DNA of 64,000 nucleotides from Sinohyriopsis cumingii (lineage: Eukaryota > Mollusca > Bivalvia > Unionida > Unionidae): assembly GCA_028554795.2 (NCBI GenBank), contig CM068839.1, positions 14,105,220-14,169,219 on the forward strand, given 5' to 3'. Below, in pieces: positions 62,001 to 64,000 of the stretch. The notes beneath the pieces were generated by a model. The model had not been told where the DNA came from and ran no database searches. It was given only the letters and a program-made list of their open reading frames with translations. Position 1 is the first letter of the stretch. The number at the start of each line of letters is the position of its first letter. Made by a program: the position numbers and the translations under genes.

Positions 62001-64000
62001 CAGAATCTTGCCAAATTCTTAAGAATTATAATGAATGTATTCCAAAAAAGAAGATTCAACCCATTTTTTTTGCTAAATATATTGTGCTTTATTTGTACTG
62101 TTACAGCAGTGTTCAGTGTGAGAATGGTTTTCACACTAAGACATTGGAGTTTATTTTCATTATTATATTAGTGTTCAGTGTAAGACATTGGAGTTTATTT
62201 TCATTATTATATTAGTGTTCAGTGTAAGACATAGGAGTTTATTTTCATTATTATATTAGTGTTCAGTGTAAGACTAGTTTTCACACTAGACATATTGTGC
62301 TTTATTTTTTTACTATTACAGTAATGTTCAGTGTGAGAATGGTTTTCATTAGACGTATTGTGTTTTAGTTTTTACTATTATAGTAGTGTTCAGTGTTTTC
62401 ACAAACTCTATAATATTAATTTATGAATTGGTAAATTGCATCATTAGTATCTATACTTGTTTTCAAGTTGATTCCAACTGCTGCAAACTGCACAGACCCA
62501 GATCTACCATCACATAATGTGCCAGGAGATGCACTTTATTAAATATCATGAGTTGAACAAGTGATGTAGACCCTGATGTCCAGTACATTATGTGATGGCA
62601 GATCAGAGTCTGTGTTGCAGTTTTACTCAACTTATAAGTGAATATATTTTGTGTCTCTGATAAGCTGCATGAAACATGATTAAATACAGTTTGCTACCTT
62701 ACTAGCTTATAAGTTAAATCCAACTGCAAACAACATATGAACATGGTCCACTGCATCTACTGTTAAGTTATGTGAGGAAATTGTTTCTTAACTAGTAATA
62801 CAAAAGATGAACTGTACAAATCTAAGGGTTCACAACTCTTTGTCACCAAATTTTATAATAAATACCAAATTTTTAAAAATACAAACAGTAGGTTAGCAAG
62901 GAAGTTCCATCAAGCTTAAATTATCATTATCAGTCAATGGAAAATTGAATCAACTGAACTAGATATGAAGATGTTAAAATTTCTATCACCTTTTCTAGGT
63001 TTTGTTTTCTGCCAAAGACACCACATGAGCCACATTTCATGAACCAGAACATAATGATTAGCCATGGTGAGTAGAAGTTTCTTTACTTTATAGACGATAT
63101 AATGCACACCCATATGCACATAGCACAGATCCAGATCTGCAGTCACATGATAGCCCATCTGTACAGACCAGTATCTGTTGTCACTTAATGGACCATCAAC
63201 ATTGTTACAGATCTGCAGTAGCACAATGGCTGGCAGCACAGACCCTTTGTTGTTGTTGTTGAGTTTAATTATAGTGGCATGCACACAATTGTGCATGTGC
63301 CACTCTTTTCTGACTGCACTGCAGTCTGCTAGTTGTTCCTGGGGAAGGGGATGGTGCCACCTCCCCCAGGCTTTTATGGATTCAAGGAACCCTGATAGTT
63401 TGGCCTCAATCTGTGGGTCCATAAAGGTCCCTACAGTTGAATGGTTGGCTGTCATTACCGAGTAATCAGCTAGGATTCCGGTCCTAGATGTCCTTAACGA
63501 ACCGTGTAATCGGCTAGGACTCTGGTCTCTTGCTAAATAAAGTATAAATAACATTCAATCTCTAAAAACATTAATTAATAAATAACTTAAAGAGGTAATA
63601 TCTAAAAACTTATAAATAACATAATGTAGGAAGCACACCCTAAACACCTCGACTAGTAATACCATAATAACCTTGAAAATCTCTCTTCATACATGATTTC
63701 TACTAAGAACCTCTATAAACAGCATAGAACATCCCCCCCTCCTTTTAGAACATTTTGAAGAGAAAAAAAAAATTCGAAAAAAATAAAAAATAAAGAAATC
63801 ACAAGAAACACCAGGCAAATGCAACAAGAAACTAGCGATGTAAAGCAAGCAGGACCGTTCCCAAGCTCTCCTTCCCACTAATGACAGCACAGACCCTTAT
63901 ATGTGGTTACATAATGGGATGGCCGCACAGGCCCAGGTATGTCTGCAAGCAACCTGTATGAAAACTTCCGCCCTGACTTTAACCAGATTCCAGGTGGAAT
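850..64000 (+). CDS. ITPR: IP3 receptor-like calcium-release channel gene, partial, 27 exons seen
   Basis: Gene-level entry; the exons follow separately. The product should be a large ER-membrane tetrameric channel that releases calcium. The visible part is cytosolic: MIR/beta-trefoil exons (850-6116), then RIH armadillo exons (about 11830-31247), then solenoid up to the window end. Joined exons give about 900 codons without a stop, with matching phases at almost every junction. Motifs aligning with vertebrate IP3R include QKLMR, SRKNALYFAK, RFLDLLNVLCVCDGVSIPNNQ, LPDAIRAKYCELIIGLFVDV, LVKFGYYSDIEDVRHLL, AMEVLDLLLTFQRN and FQLALEAQVLVTHD. By my alignment from memory this covers about human residues 260-1180. 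No SPRY exons are present, which argues against RyR. Similarity is well below that expected of a canonical animal IP3R, so I infer a divergent paralogue. The 5' exons, second RIH/RIH-associated region and pore are outside the window. Introns are mostly repeats. Confidence 0.85.
1066..1545. repeat. 53-bp minisatellite, 9 copies
   Basis: TTCCTGTTGGACTAGTAG starts each unit at 1066, 1119, 1172 and so on, with a constant 53-bp step. Units are near-identical. It lies in the intron after exon 1. Confidence 0.95.
1965..2110 (+). CDS. ITPR: IP3R-like exon 2 (MIR region)
   Basis: Acceptor TTTTTAG, joins the previous exon in phase (G|GT = Gly). Encodes GDVLRWEQQIRLRHMLTRHY then LCID and, near the end, TVFRLHSVLK. 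The RLRHM..RHYL pattern is a classic MIR strand (compare FRFKHLATGHYL in vertebrate IP3R), and TVFRL matches IFELDP. The donor is the weak GTGCAT. Ends in phase 0. Confidence 0.82.
2990..3310 (+). mobile_element. SINE-like element with CA-repeat tail
   Basis: The 5' part (3001-3060) looks tRNA-derived, with a B-box-like AGTTTGTTCC. The 3' part (TGCTACATGTCTG through ACTGAAAAATTGTTAAAG) recurs at 49895-50015. Ends in (CA)n. The shared 3' part and simple tail fit a retroposed SINE. Confidence 0.6.
3540..3830. repeat. diverged tandem repeat, about 70-bp unit, 4 copies
   Basis: Repeats of TTTATTTTATGAT..GATTTTT..TTTTGCTA..AGAAGGACAA. It ends shortly before the acceptor of the exon at 3858. Confidence 0.6.
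3858..3936 (+). CDS. ITPR: IP3R-like exon 3 (MIR region)
   Basis: Acceptor TTGCAAG after a T-run, donor G|GTAACT. Encodes ERDEIQFESYARIEHVLTGC then WLHALK. It aligns with the vertebrate NSYVRLRHLCTNTWVHS segment, the last MIR repeat. Phase 0 in, one base out. Confidence 0.8.
4660..5070. repeat. old diverged tandem repeat, about 180 bp, 3 copies
   Basis: Three blocks share CAT.AT.AAGCTAAGATAAT, then CTCACTTGCCC, then a pyrimidine-rich stretch. They are heavily diverged. The rest of 3937-6027 is AT-rich intron with no other feature seen. Confidence 0.45.
6028..6116 (+). CDS. ITPR: IP3R-like exon 4 (end of MIR region)
   Basis: Acceptor CTTGTAG, donor AAG|GTGAAG. Encodes DEDYEKKEFTNNDQEQSMYG and then LKWDGASLRK. 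It corresponds to the IDKEEEKPVMLKIGTSPVK loop of canonical receptors. The phase links to both neighbours. Confidence 0.75.
6262..6510 (+). mobile_element. tRNA-derived SINE
   Basis: B-box-like GGGTTCATGTCTC at 6335-6347, then a conserved core (AATGTGGGTATGTGG, CCAGTAGCTTCTCTGGGTC, CTGGCCACC), then GGTGTTAAACCC and (AAC)n. The core recurs at 57450-57580. This architecture is typical of SINEs widespread in molluscs (family knowledge; exact family not assigned). Confidence 0.75.
6657..6735 (+). repeat. fragment of dispersed repeat
   Basis: AGGGTTCCCACGCTACCAGG followed by AAATCGGGAAAAAGTC matches 20088-20150 (AGGGTTCCCATGCTACTGGG). A two-copy dispersed family in this window. Confidence 0.55.
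6755..6985. repeat. imperfect tandem repeat, about 75 bp, 3 copies
   Basis: GTAGATCACAGCAAACTACT then TTCATTTCTC..GTGACTTTGA repeats three times with small indels. Confidence 0.75.
7372..8135. repeat. 14-bp CATATG/CACATG minisatellite, about 55 units
   Basis: The unit is TACCATATGATAAG, with CACATG and GACAAG variants. The minus strand stays open in all three frames because the unit has no stop in that direction and 14 is not a multiple of three. The long minus-strand open frames rich in HMVLIIWYLS are therefore artefacts. Confidence 0.95.
9273..9287 (-). promoter_or_regulatory. CTCF-like motif
   Basis: Minus strand CCACTAGGAGGCACT differs at one position from the bilaterian CTCF core CCASYAGRKGGCRSY. 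Prediction by eye only. Confidence 0.35.
11465..11479 (-). promoter_or_regulatory. CTCF-like motif
   Basis: Minus strand CCGCTAGAGGGCACT fits the CTCF core CCASYAGRKGGCRSY except for G at position 3, a common variant. Same orientation as the motif 2.2 kb upstream, in the same intron. Confidence 0.45.
11591..11804. mobile_element. two-hairpin MITE-like element, eroded copy
   Basis: Ends ATACATATTCACTTGTATG..GAGTC and CAGTGAGTATATATGG match the family's terminal inverted repeats. It contains CAGATCTGTCATGACATAAT and GGGTCTATGTTGTTTG. It stops about 25 bases before the acceptor of the exon at 11830. Confidence 0.65.
11830..11955 (+). CDS. ITPR: IP3R-like exon 5 (linker to first RIH domain)
   Basis: Acceptor GTTCTGCAG, donor GAT|GTAAGT, 42 codons, phase 0 on both sides. 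Encodes VSASNESMYDDAYTVQLVQR then YDVSHFNFVAGMVPFLQNLIQD. It aligns with the [25 protein letters not shown] segment. A hairpin-rich MITE copy ends about 25 bases upstream of the acceptor. Confidence 0.8.
12306..12515. repeat. about 50-bp minisatellite, 5 copies
   Basis: ATTCATTCACACATAATGTG then TGTGCCAACTGTACATATGT repeats with small deletions. Lies just before the 17-codon exon. Confidence 0.85.
12587..12637 (+). CDS. ITPR: IP3R-like exon 6 (17 codons)
   Basis: Short exon with a strong TTTTTTCAG acceptor and a GTGAGT donor. Phase 0 on both sides. Encodes FQNDTILTARKTHGIIT. Its place matches the helix before the RIH core (NERRSVTKLLEDLVYF region). Supported by phase and splice sites more than by sequence similarity. 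Confidence 0.65.
13211..13645. repeat. 74-bp minisatellite, 6 copies
   Basis: CACATACTAAATGTTATAAA starts each unit, then GGAATGTCTTCAATCAGCAC. The array ends about 30 bases before a DNA transposon end. Confidence 0.92.
13673..18778 (-). mobile_element. decayed 5.1-kb DNA transposon with terminal inverted repeats
   Basis: The left end GGGCTGTTCCAGTAAAACAT then ATACCCCCCGGGGGATGGCAC is mirrored at the right end: reverse complement of 18735-18778 is CGGCTGTTACAGTAAAACAT then ATATCCCCCCGCCGGGACAGCAC. Subterminal CAACCCACAACAGAAG occurs near both ends (13727 and 18646). The flanks CTTAAGATAA and GTAAAGATAG may be a diverged target duplication. Minus-strand frames at 17803-18266 (MVESQQGLSLDD.., then CRLYLFNIPMS..HYGREK) could be the start of a transposase with a zinc-finger-like motif, but this is weak. 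The strand is guessed from them. No catalytic core was recognised. Confidence 0.75.
18829..19180. repeat. 36-bp minisatellite, about 10 copies
   Basis: TGTATACAGTCAATAGATAC then ATTGTGTTTATATA repeats. Begins about 50 bases after the DNA transposon's right end. Confidence 0.93.
19352..19622. repeat. 46-bp minisatellite, 6 copies
   Basis: GTGTGATGTTTCATTCTTCC then AAGGTACATTTATATTGATT. Ends about 40 bases before the exon at 19665. Confidence 0.93.
19665..19745 (+). CDS. ITPR: IP3R-like exon 7 (RIH, IP3-pocket helix)
   Basis: Acceptor ACATTGCAG, donor AGG|GTATGT, 27 codons. Encodes TLKDLKAFMLPGDQPEKDCQ then KLMRNLR. The QKLMR stretch aligns with NRERQKLMRE of canonical IP3R, which carries R504, K508 and R511 of the ligand pocket. 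K508 and R511 are kept, and R504 is Lys here. A 46-bp minisatellite ends about 40 bases upstream. Confidence 0.82.
20088..20232 (+). repeat. dispersed repeat copy
   Basis: Begins AGGGTTCCCATGCTACTGGG like 6657, and continues with a CCTTGAATTTTGC..GGAATTTTCTG segment. Similar wording (CCTTGAATTT..) occurs at 12720-12835. Confidence 0.5.
20240..21740. other. intron sequence without recognised gene
   Basis: AT-rich intron; nothing recognised beyond short chance open frames. Confidence 0.4.
21755..23520 (+). pseudogene. DIRS-like retrotransposon gag relic
   Basis: At 21757 a frame reads MGRTKCKQCKHLQGIDDNHN then ACLECKGCHL. The CxxC..HxxC..CxxC spacing resembles the N-terminal knuckle of DIRS1-type ORF1 proteins. 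Downstream, broken frames (SILSLVTTHLLLHPQEMEGV, KLLNDMEKLPAVKSYW) continue the same strand with stops. A two-hairpin MITE is inserted at about 22466-22664. It is dead. Family assignment rests on the first motif and on the DIRS relic 24 kb downstream. Confidence 0.5.
22466..22664. mobile_element. two-hairpin MITE-like element
   Basis: First hairpin CCCAGATCTGCC..GGCAGATCTGG, second hairpin CCTGATCTGC..GCAGATCAGG, outer ends ATTCACTTATAGG and AAAGTGAGTATATA. Inserted in the gag relic. Confidence 0.8.
23521..24381. other. intron sequence, nothing recognised
   Basis: AT-rich; no exon or repeat recognised. Confidence 0.4.
24382..24567 (+). CDS. ITPR: IP3R-like exon 8 (RIH domain)
   Basis: 62 codons; acceptor AATTACAG, donor AAG|GTTTCT. 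Encodes VIDLLVQLLQCPLKEGDEET at the start, then HMIRIFKEAYDVLHAYMIG, then KSRKNALYFAKYIDFFQTQF. Matches KQIFKLLQAPF and [20 protein letters not shown] of vertebrate IP3R. The YRK ligand triplet (Y567, R568, K569) reads SRK here. Confidence 0.9.
24568..25211. other. intron sequence, nothing recognised
   Basis: AT-rich spacer between two RIH exons; one of the few introns here with no visible array. Confidence 0.45.
25212..25334 (+). CDS. ITPR: IP3R-like exon 9 (RIH domain)
   Basis: Acceptor TTCTTCAG, donor CAG|GTATTG, 41 codons, phase 0 on both sides. Encodes GGIGLNVAQMIVELIRDKRK, then IVDRITKHHIDIYIDLLQHH. Aligns with the [20 protein letters not shown] segment of the IP3R/RyR RIH domain. Confidence 0.88.
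25335..26462. other. intron sequence, nothing recognised
   Basis: AT-rich intron with no recognised repeat. Confidence 0.4.
26463..26570 (+). CDS. ITPR: IP3R-like exon 10 (RIH domain) with GC donor
   Basis: 36 codons; acceptor GTGTCTAG. The exon ends ACACAG and is followed by GCAAGT, a GC-AG type 5' splice site. Encodes NYRFLDLLNVLCVCDGVSIP then NNQSYITEKWL. This is the best conserved block of the RIH domain across IP3R ([21 protein letters not shown]) and RyR (DVLCSLCVCNGVAV). Confidence 0.9.
26583..26775. repeat. 48-bp minisatellite, 4 copies
   Basis: GATTATTAAATAAGGCAACA then TAGTGTTTACTTGTTGGAAT. Starts about 12 bases after the GC-type donor at 26571. Confidence 0.92.
27475..27680. repeat. 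43-bp minisatellite, about 5 copies
   Basis: TAGCATAGAATATTTTGTGA then ATTGTAGCAAATTTAAGGAA. Confidence 0.88.
27924..28037 (+). CDS. ITPR: IP3R-like exon 11
   Basis: 38 codons; acceptor ATATTCAG, donor AAT|GTAGGT. Encodes KDSVYLTDRGQNINKRPNIV then YVSTDNGHGWTPLHEFVN. Position and phase fit the segment after the RIH core (NADILIETKLVLSRF region). It is not strongly conserved but is flanked by good sites and has no stop. Confidence 0.75.
28038..29584. other. intron sequence, nothing firm recognised
   Basis: AT-rich intron. A segment at 28670-28760 (TGAATGAAGTCTAATTTGAG..GGATGGTAA..TTAATTTGGAGTGGC) recurs at 43857-43965, so it is a dispersed repeat of unknown type. Confidence 0.5.
29585..29662 (+). 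CDS. ITPR: IP3R-like exon 12
   Basis: 26 codons; acceptor TTTAACAG, donor TAT|GTAAGT. Encodes RDIIGFNEDQYDYLMHQLEL then FKALSY. It matches the VLSYYRYQLNLFARMCL helix of canonical IP3R and the equivalent RyR helix. Confidence 0.85.
29745..29990. repeat. diverged tandem repeat, about 70 bp, 4 copies
   Basis: CATAGATAGAAATGTAATTG..GTCAGGACATG..CTTATGGGTTCAA..AATACT repeats with indels. Confidence 0.7.
30696..30865. mobile_element. hAT-type MITE, 170 bp
   Basis: Left end CAGTAGTTCCCAACCTTTTT and right end GTTGGGAACCATTTG form terminal inverted repeats of the well-known hAT CAGNGGTTCCCAACC type. Flanks CCTATAA and TCTATAA look like the target duplication, 6 of 7 identical. Confidence 0.75.
31115..31247 (+). 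CDS. ITPR: IP3R-like exon 13
   Basis: Acceptor TGTACAG, donor ATAG|GTAACT. Encodes GRNDYAIHAITREYGYLTWE then DSFLCITSDLLPDAIRAKYC then ELIIG. It matches GR..YLAIDKIS..DVDLVLRCM..E.LPYDLRASFCRLMLH. This motif is conserved in both IP3R and RyR. Leaves with one base of a codon. A 47-bp minisatellite starts just after the donor. Confidence 0.9.
31270..32046. repeat. 47-bp minisatellite, about 16 copies
   Basis: CACCATTTAATTGACCAGAG then CACTGGACAGATGACTTTAA. Starts just downstream of the exon ending at 31247. An inner block (31700-31880) has its own variant, GCCCTGGGCACATGACTTTG, showing local expansion. Confidence 0.93.
32225..32890. repeat. 41-bp minisatellite, about 16 copies, with GTAAGT in many units
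   Basis: GGGTGATGGACATCACTCAG then TAAGTGTTTGACAGTCAGTT. About ten units contain GTAAGT, a good 5' splice-site hexamer. Confidence 0.92.
33022..33510. repeat. 53-bp minisatellite, about 9 copies
   Basis: CTATGAAACAAGAATAAGTT then GAAATTCCTTTCCCTGGGAA. A pair-wise alternation of two variants (GAAATTCC.. and GGAGTTCC..) is visible. Confidence 0.92.
33966..33996. repeat. (GAT)n microsatellite
   Basis: Short pure GAT run upstream of the exon at 34118. Confidence 0.8.
34118..34227 (+). CDS. ITPR: IP3R-like exon 14
   Basis: Acceptor TTTGGCAG, donor TAT|GTAAGT. Enters with two bases that complete Gly. Encodes GLFVDVGNNYSVLDNPNICF then VYEYVGSKDSEREQSQY. LFVDVG continues the LMLHMHVDRDPQE block. 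Confidence 0.85.
34322..34512. repeat. 39-bp minisatellite, 5 copies
   Basis: ATTACTTTTGATTACATCCA then CAGTGCTTGCAATCCAAGG. 39 is a multiple of three, hence a periodic open frame on the minus strand. Confidence 0.92.
34531..34742. mobile_element. MITE-like element with about 50-bp inverted ends
   Basis: Left CTATTGTGAATTCATTTA..CAATTTTCATGG pairs with right CCATGAAAATTGG..AATAGTGAAATCACAG. A related end (CTGTGAAATCACGAATTTTC) lies at 14034, inside the 5.1-kb transposon. Confidence 0.65.
34850..36850. repeat. 25-bp minisatellite, 2 kb, interrupted
   Basis: TATGTACAAATAAGCCTATG plus GGAAA/GGGAC. More than 60 units. From about 36040 a longer block (..AAGTCTATGGTAACAATACTC..) recurs four times, so higher-order repeats exist. 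A 394-bp retroposon interrupts it at 35444. Confidence 0.93.
35444..35837 (-). mobile_element. retroposon (non-LTR-like 3' fragment), 394 bp
   Basis: Flanked by a perfect 9-bp duplication TATGGTGTC (35435-35443 and 35838-35846). On the minus strand it ends in a CAACAACAACG-like tail. It carries a 60-odd-residue frame starting MTANHSTVGTFMDPQIEATL. A copy about 95% identical over the shared 200 bases lies at 63248. A palindrome GCACAATTGTGC sits near the 3' end. Family not identified. Confidence 0.7.
36860..37810. other. intron sequence, nothing recognised
   Basis: AT-rich sequence between the 25-bp array and the microexon; overlapping open frames on both strands at 36900-37257 look like chance. 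Confidence 0.4.
37820..37855 (+). CDS. ITPR: IP3R-like candidate microexon (12 codons)
   Basis: A 36-nt stretch with a GCATTAG acceptor and a CAG|GTAGGG donor, phase 0 on both sides. It would insert VVQESSTCSGSQ between QSQY and VVKDLVTIF. It falls in the loop that is variable between receptors. Skipping keeps the frame, so it could be an optional cassette. Evidence is splice sites and phase only. Confidence 0.45.
38040..38222. repeat. 30-bp minisatellite, 6 copies
   Basis: TTCCATACAGCTGCATATCC then TAATTTACAT. Each unit contains a CATACAG pseudo-acceptor. Confidence 0.93.
38223..39920. other. intron sequence, nothing recognised
   Basis: AT-rich; small open frames only. Confidence 0.4.
39921..40141. 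mobile_element. two-hairpin MITE-like element, reverse order copy
   Basis: Ends TTGCTTATAAGTTGAGTC and CAACTTGTAAGCGAGTACAT. Hairpins occur in the opposite order to the 22466 copy, so it is inserted in the other orientation. Confidence 0.8.
40142..41260. other. intron sequence, nothing recognised
   Basis: AT-rich; no feature seen. Confidence 0.4.
41262..41405. repeat. imperfect tandem repeat, about 40-50 bp, 3 copies
   Basis: GCAAAGGTGTCAATCACTAA..TTCAACAAGCCCTAA repeats three times with changes. Confidence 0.65.
41775..42905. repeat. 43-bp minisatellite, about 26 copies
   Basis: AGCTAGGGAGTAACATAATT then CTCATTGTGTACAATTTTGT. From about 42490 a shorter variant lacking part of CATAATT alternates with the full unit, giving a two-unit higher-order pattern. 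Confidence 0.95.
43070..43190. repeat. 30-bp minisatellite, 4 copies
   Basis: TTGCCATTGCCTGCAGAGTT then ACATTCCTTT. Confidence 0.88.
43373..43543. mobile_element. two-hairpin MITE-like element, truncated
   Basis: AGACCCAGATCTGCCATCAC through ATCAACTTATATGCAAGCGT; the left end is missing or eroded. Confidence 0.65.
43722..43838 (+). CDS. ITPR: IP3R-like exon 16
   Basis: 39 codons; acceptor TTTTTTCAG, donor CAG|GTAATG. Encodes VVKDLVTIFPVLRDWLADFL then KCNCQMIASEIGHNLLIEQ. Matches the [33 protein letters not shown] helices of vertebrate IP3R. Confidence 0.85.
44633..44768 (+). CDS. ITPR: IP3R-like exon 17, two possible donors
   Basis: Acceptor TTTGCAG. Encodes VLRLLQYLVKFGYYSDIEDV then RHLLTPLLCQLDG, matching [24 protein letters not shown]. 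Two in-frame donors lie 39 bases apart: GAT G|GTAGGC (end 44729) and AAA G|GTTGGC (end 44768). The long form adds RHDAPFPKDKAKG, in the place of the ISKMAKGEENKG loop of vertebrates. Confidence 0.85.
44914..44971 (+). CDS. ITPR: IP3R-like exon 18
   Basis: Acceptor CTATTTCAG, donor CT|GTATGT. Joins exon 17 as G|GT (Gly). Encodes RVVHCMGIMDELMKTNFI plus a split Leu. Matches VMRSIHGVGELMTQVV of vertebrate IP3R. If unspliced it would hit a stop six bases later (TAA). A 17-bp minisatellite begins 30 bases downstream. Confidence 0.82.
45003..45335. repeat. 17-bp minisatellite, about 19 copies
   Basis: TGACCAGATGACTACAA units with small variants, right after exon 18. Confidence 0.93.
45362..45530. 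repeat. about 52-bp tandem repeat, 3 copies
   Basis: GCAAAGATATCTTGATATCC then TATTTATCCTAATGTATTGA. Confidence 0.85.
45711..45804 (+). CDS. ITPR: IP3R-like exon 19 (tentative)
   Basis: Acceptor TGTATGAAG, donor CGG|GTATGT. With exon 18 it completes Leu and then reads EELGKFWMKFSENLNDFVED then DKRNKTDEMFR. This acidic linker has no clear family match. The call rests on phase, an open frame and the donor. It occupies the variable loop between the VGEL helix and the KIIEIL helix. Confidence 0.5.
46240..46420. repeat. imperfect tandem repeat, about 37 bp
   Basis: TGCATACTGTACCACATAAT then GTATTACATTAACAGT, about four imperfect copies. Confidence 0.7.
46570..50400 (+). pseudogene. DIRS-like retrotransposon relic: reverse transcriptase and RNase H
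   Basis: At 48220-48420 a frame reads FIVSLDLQDAYLHNPIHKSS then WKFTFIDVACQFKALSFSLK, the DLxDAYLHIPIHxSSxxFLRF..YQF.ALPFGL signature of DIRS1-type reverse transcriptase. The catalytic YLDD region survives only as FQDDILQN. A frame ending at 47743 holds EAKKQSGIFWQN then SIPLQQ. At 49057 LSDNLTVLDYIRRQRGT and at 50237 NVQADSLSQLNLSVHAKWSI match the RNase H segment. Many stops and frameshifts are present and a SINE copy is inserted at about 49895. Tyrosine recombinase and terminal repeats were not found. Nonfunctional. Confidence 0.75.
49893..50046 (+). mobile_element. SINE-like fragment with CA tail
   Basis: GCTACATGTCTGCGGCATGA through ACTGAAAAATTGTTAAAG, then (CT)n(CA)n; same family as 2990-3310. 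It interrupts the DIRS relic. Confidence 0.65.
51780..52560. repeat. diverged tandem repeat, about 135-150 bp, 5 copies
   Basis: Blocks share ATCTTGTTATT..CTTCT..GAA, then TTTTCACTAAAAGAC, then AAATGGTGTC..GACCTCCA..GCCATCTT. They are heavily diverged, so the array is old. It carries no open frame. Confidence 0.6.
52561..53608. other. intron sequence, nothing recognised
   Basis: AT-rich. One exon joining phase 0 to phase 1 could hide here; none seen. Confidence 0.4.
53609..53708 (+). CDS. ITPR: IP3R-like exon 20 (start ambiguous)
   Basis: Donor CA|GTAAGC is clear. The frame that fits the next exon reads YSKESQKAVTQYRTSGRFEK then SKETEAIVKAKY. The obvious acceptor TATGTTAG at 53608 would need an incoming one-base phase, but exon 19 ends in phase 0. 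An acceptor at 53622 (AAAGAG) starting at 53623 fits phase 0. Either that is used or an exon in the preceding transposon-filled intron was missed. Confidence 0.6.
54198..54252 (+). CDS. ITPR: IP3R-like exon 21
   Basis: Acceptor GCACTCAG, donor ACT|GTAAGT. CA|G completes Gln, then AMEVLDLLLTFQRNLRLT. Matches [20 protein letters not shown], a conserved helix, and so fixes the frame of the exons around it. Confidence 0.85.
54535..55065. repeat. GAA/CCATCC-rich minisatellite, 9-21 bp units
   Basis: Mixed units AATGAACCATCCAATGAAAAC and AATGAATGAAA. The F/H/W/S-rich minus-strand open frames are products of this array. Confidence 0.92.
55190..55299 (+). CDS. ITPR: IP3R-like exon 22
   Basis: Acceptor TTGTTTCAG, donor AA|GTAAGT. 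Encodes AFVEKFKVAEQVGVKRRNPS then TMEPLLYETYDPTDFSK. Phase 0 in, two bases out. It sits where vertebrate receptors have the CLLCIFKREFDESNS segment. Confidence 0.8.
55453..55655. mobile_element. two-hairpin MITE-like element
   Basis: TATACATACTCGCTTATAAG start, hairpins GATCTGC..GCAGAT and ACCCAGCTCTGCC..GTCTGGATC, then TTGCAGTTGGACTAG. The right end is eroded. Confidence 0.72.
55656..56704. other. intron sequence, nothing recognised
   Basis: AT-rich; the long minus-strand open frame reaching 56866 is discussed under rejected items. Confidence 0.4.
56705..56804 (+). CDS. ITPR: IP3R-like exon 23
   Basis: Acceptor ATTTTAG, donor TTG|GTATGT. Completes Lys, then KNQKKQKEVLRELREMFHAS then AIFDIETTTSVLL. 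SVLL aligns with [16 protein letters not shown]. A long antisense open frame covers this exon but has no sign of being a gene. Confidence 0.82.
57445..57580 (+). mobile_element. tRNA-derived SINE, truncated
   Basis: B box GGTTCGAGTCT at 57450-57460, then AATGTGGGTATGTGAGAAAG, CCAGTAGCTTCTTGTGGGTC, CTTCCTCCACC and CTGGCCGCC. Same family as 6262-6510. Confidence 0.75.
58076..58183 (+). CDS. ITPR: IP3R-like exon 24
   Basis: 36 codons; acceptor CCTACAG, donor CAG|GTATGA. Encodes DLSNYKYDMMVTKSLDILNK then LYSSQSDMFQLALEAQ. Matches [32 protein letters not shown] almost residue for residue in spacing. Confidence 0.9.
58351..58559. mobile_element. two-hairpin MITE-like element
   Basis: ATACACTCACTTATAAGTC start, hairpin GATCCTGATCTGC..GTAGATCAAGGTC, hairpin AGACCCAGGTCTGC..CAGATCTGGG, ATAAGCAAGTATATATT end. 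Follows exon 24 by about 170 bases. Confidence 0.8.
58850..59315. repeat. 24-bp minisatellite, about 19 copies
   Basis: TTGCACAAAAACTTTAACAT then TGGC, with variants. 24 is a multiple of three, giving periodic open frames on both strands. Confidence 0.92.
59649..59862. mobile_element. two-hairpin MITE-like element, best inverted ends
   Basis: Left TATATACTCATTTATAAAAT and right ACTTATAAGTGAGTATATAT are inverted repeats of about 24 bases. Between them lie hairpins GGGTCTGC..GGATCTGGGTC and ACCTTGATCTGC..GATAGGATC. Confidence 0.82.
60012..60148 (+). CDS. ITPR: IP3R-like exon 25, 3' end amplified in tandem
   Basis: Acceptor TTTTATAG, donor GA|GTAAAT. Encodes VLVTHDSARVHREVQRSLPV then LRRLSKQKLNEQQVLLMNEI then LNELA. 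Matches [23 protein letters not shown]. The last 29 bases of the exon, its GTAAAT donor and 35 bases of intron form the first unit of a 66-bp, 22-copy array running to 61572. Only the first donor keeps an open frame, because every unit reads GAG TAA. Confidence 0.88.
60120..61572 (+). repeat. 66-bp array of exon end plus splice donor, 22 copies
   Basis: Unit starts ATGAATGAGATTCTCAATGA, then ACTGGCAGAGTAAATAATCC, then ATACATTATTTGATCAGGAC, then ATAATT. ATG positions run from 60120 to 61506 at exactly 66-bp steps. The first 29 bases are the coding end of exon 25, followed by the donor GTAAAT. Confidence 0.97.
62105..62395. repeat. imperfect tandem repeat, about 48-70 bp
   Basis: TATTAGTGTTCAGTGTAAGA then CATTGGAGTTTATTTTCATT. 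Shorter and longer variants are mixed. Confidence 0.8.
62450..62648. mobile_element. two-hairpin MITE-like element
   Basis: CTATACTTGTTTTCAAGTTG start, AAACTGCACAGACCCAGATC hairpin arm, TTTTACTCAACTTATAAGTG end. A partial left end of another copy follows at 62697-62766. Confidence 0.75.
62999..63066 (+). CDS. ITPR: IP3R-like exon 26
   Basis: Acceptor CTTTTCTAG, donor CATG|GTGAGT. GA|G completes Glu, then FCFLPKTPHEPHFMNQNIMI then SH. The phases fit the exon before and the proposed exon after. It follows exon 25 as ..ILNELAEFCF, comparable to the start of the second RIH region. Confidence 0.78.
63116..63247. mobile_element. two-hairpin MITE-like element, left part, split by an insertion
   Basis: CACAGATCCAGATCTGCAGT and repeated ..CTGTACAGACC.., ..CAGATCTGCAGT.. 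motifs. It continues at 63885 after the inserted retroposon. The right part reaches the acceptor of the last exon. Confidence 0.6.
63248..63884 (-). mobile_element. retroposon with inverted 5' part, 637 bp
   Basis: Flanked by a 14-bp duplication CAGCACAGACCCTT (63234-63247 and 63885-63898). Bases 63248-63460 match the 3' part of the 35444 copy. 63690-63884 match the rest of that copy but in opposite orientation. 63461-63689 are extra sequence absent from the shorter copy. A 3' (CAA)n tail on the minus strand and a 5' inversion fit target-primed (twin-priming) retroposition. A minus-strand frame SRTGILADYSVMTANHSTVG spans extra and shared parts; function unknown. Confidence 0.72.
63937..64000 (+). 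CDS. ITPR: IP3R-like exon 27, cut by window end
   Basis: Acceptor AGGCCCAG, with an alternative CACAG six bases upstream in the same phase. Reads G|GT = Gly then MSASNLYENFRPDFNQIPGG, still open at the last base. The acceptor and first bases resemble a hairpin arm of the MITE family described below (GCACAGACCCAG..CTGC). The polypyrimidine tract is poor. Confidence 0.55.
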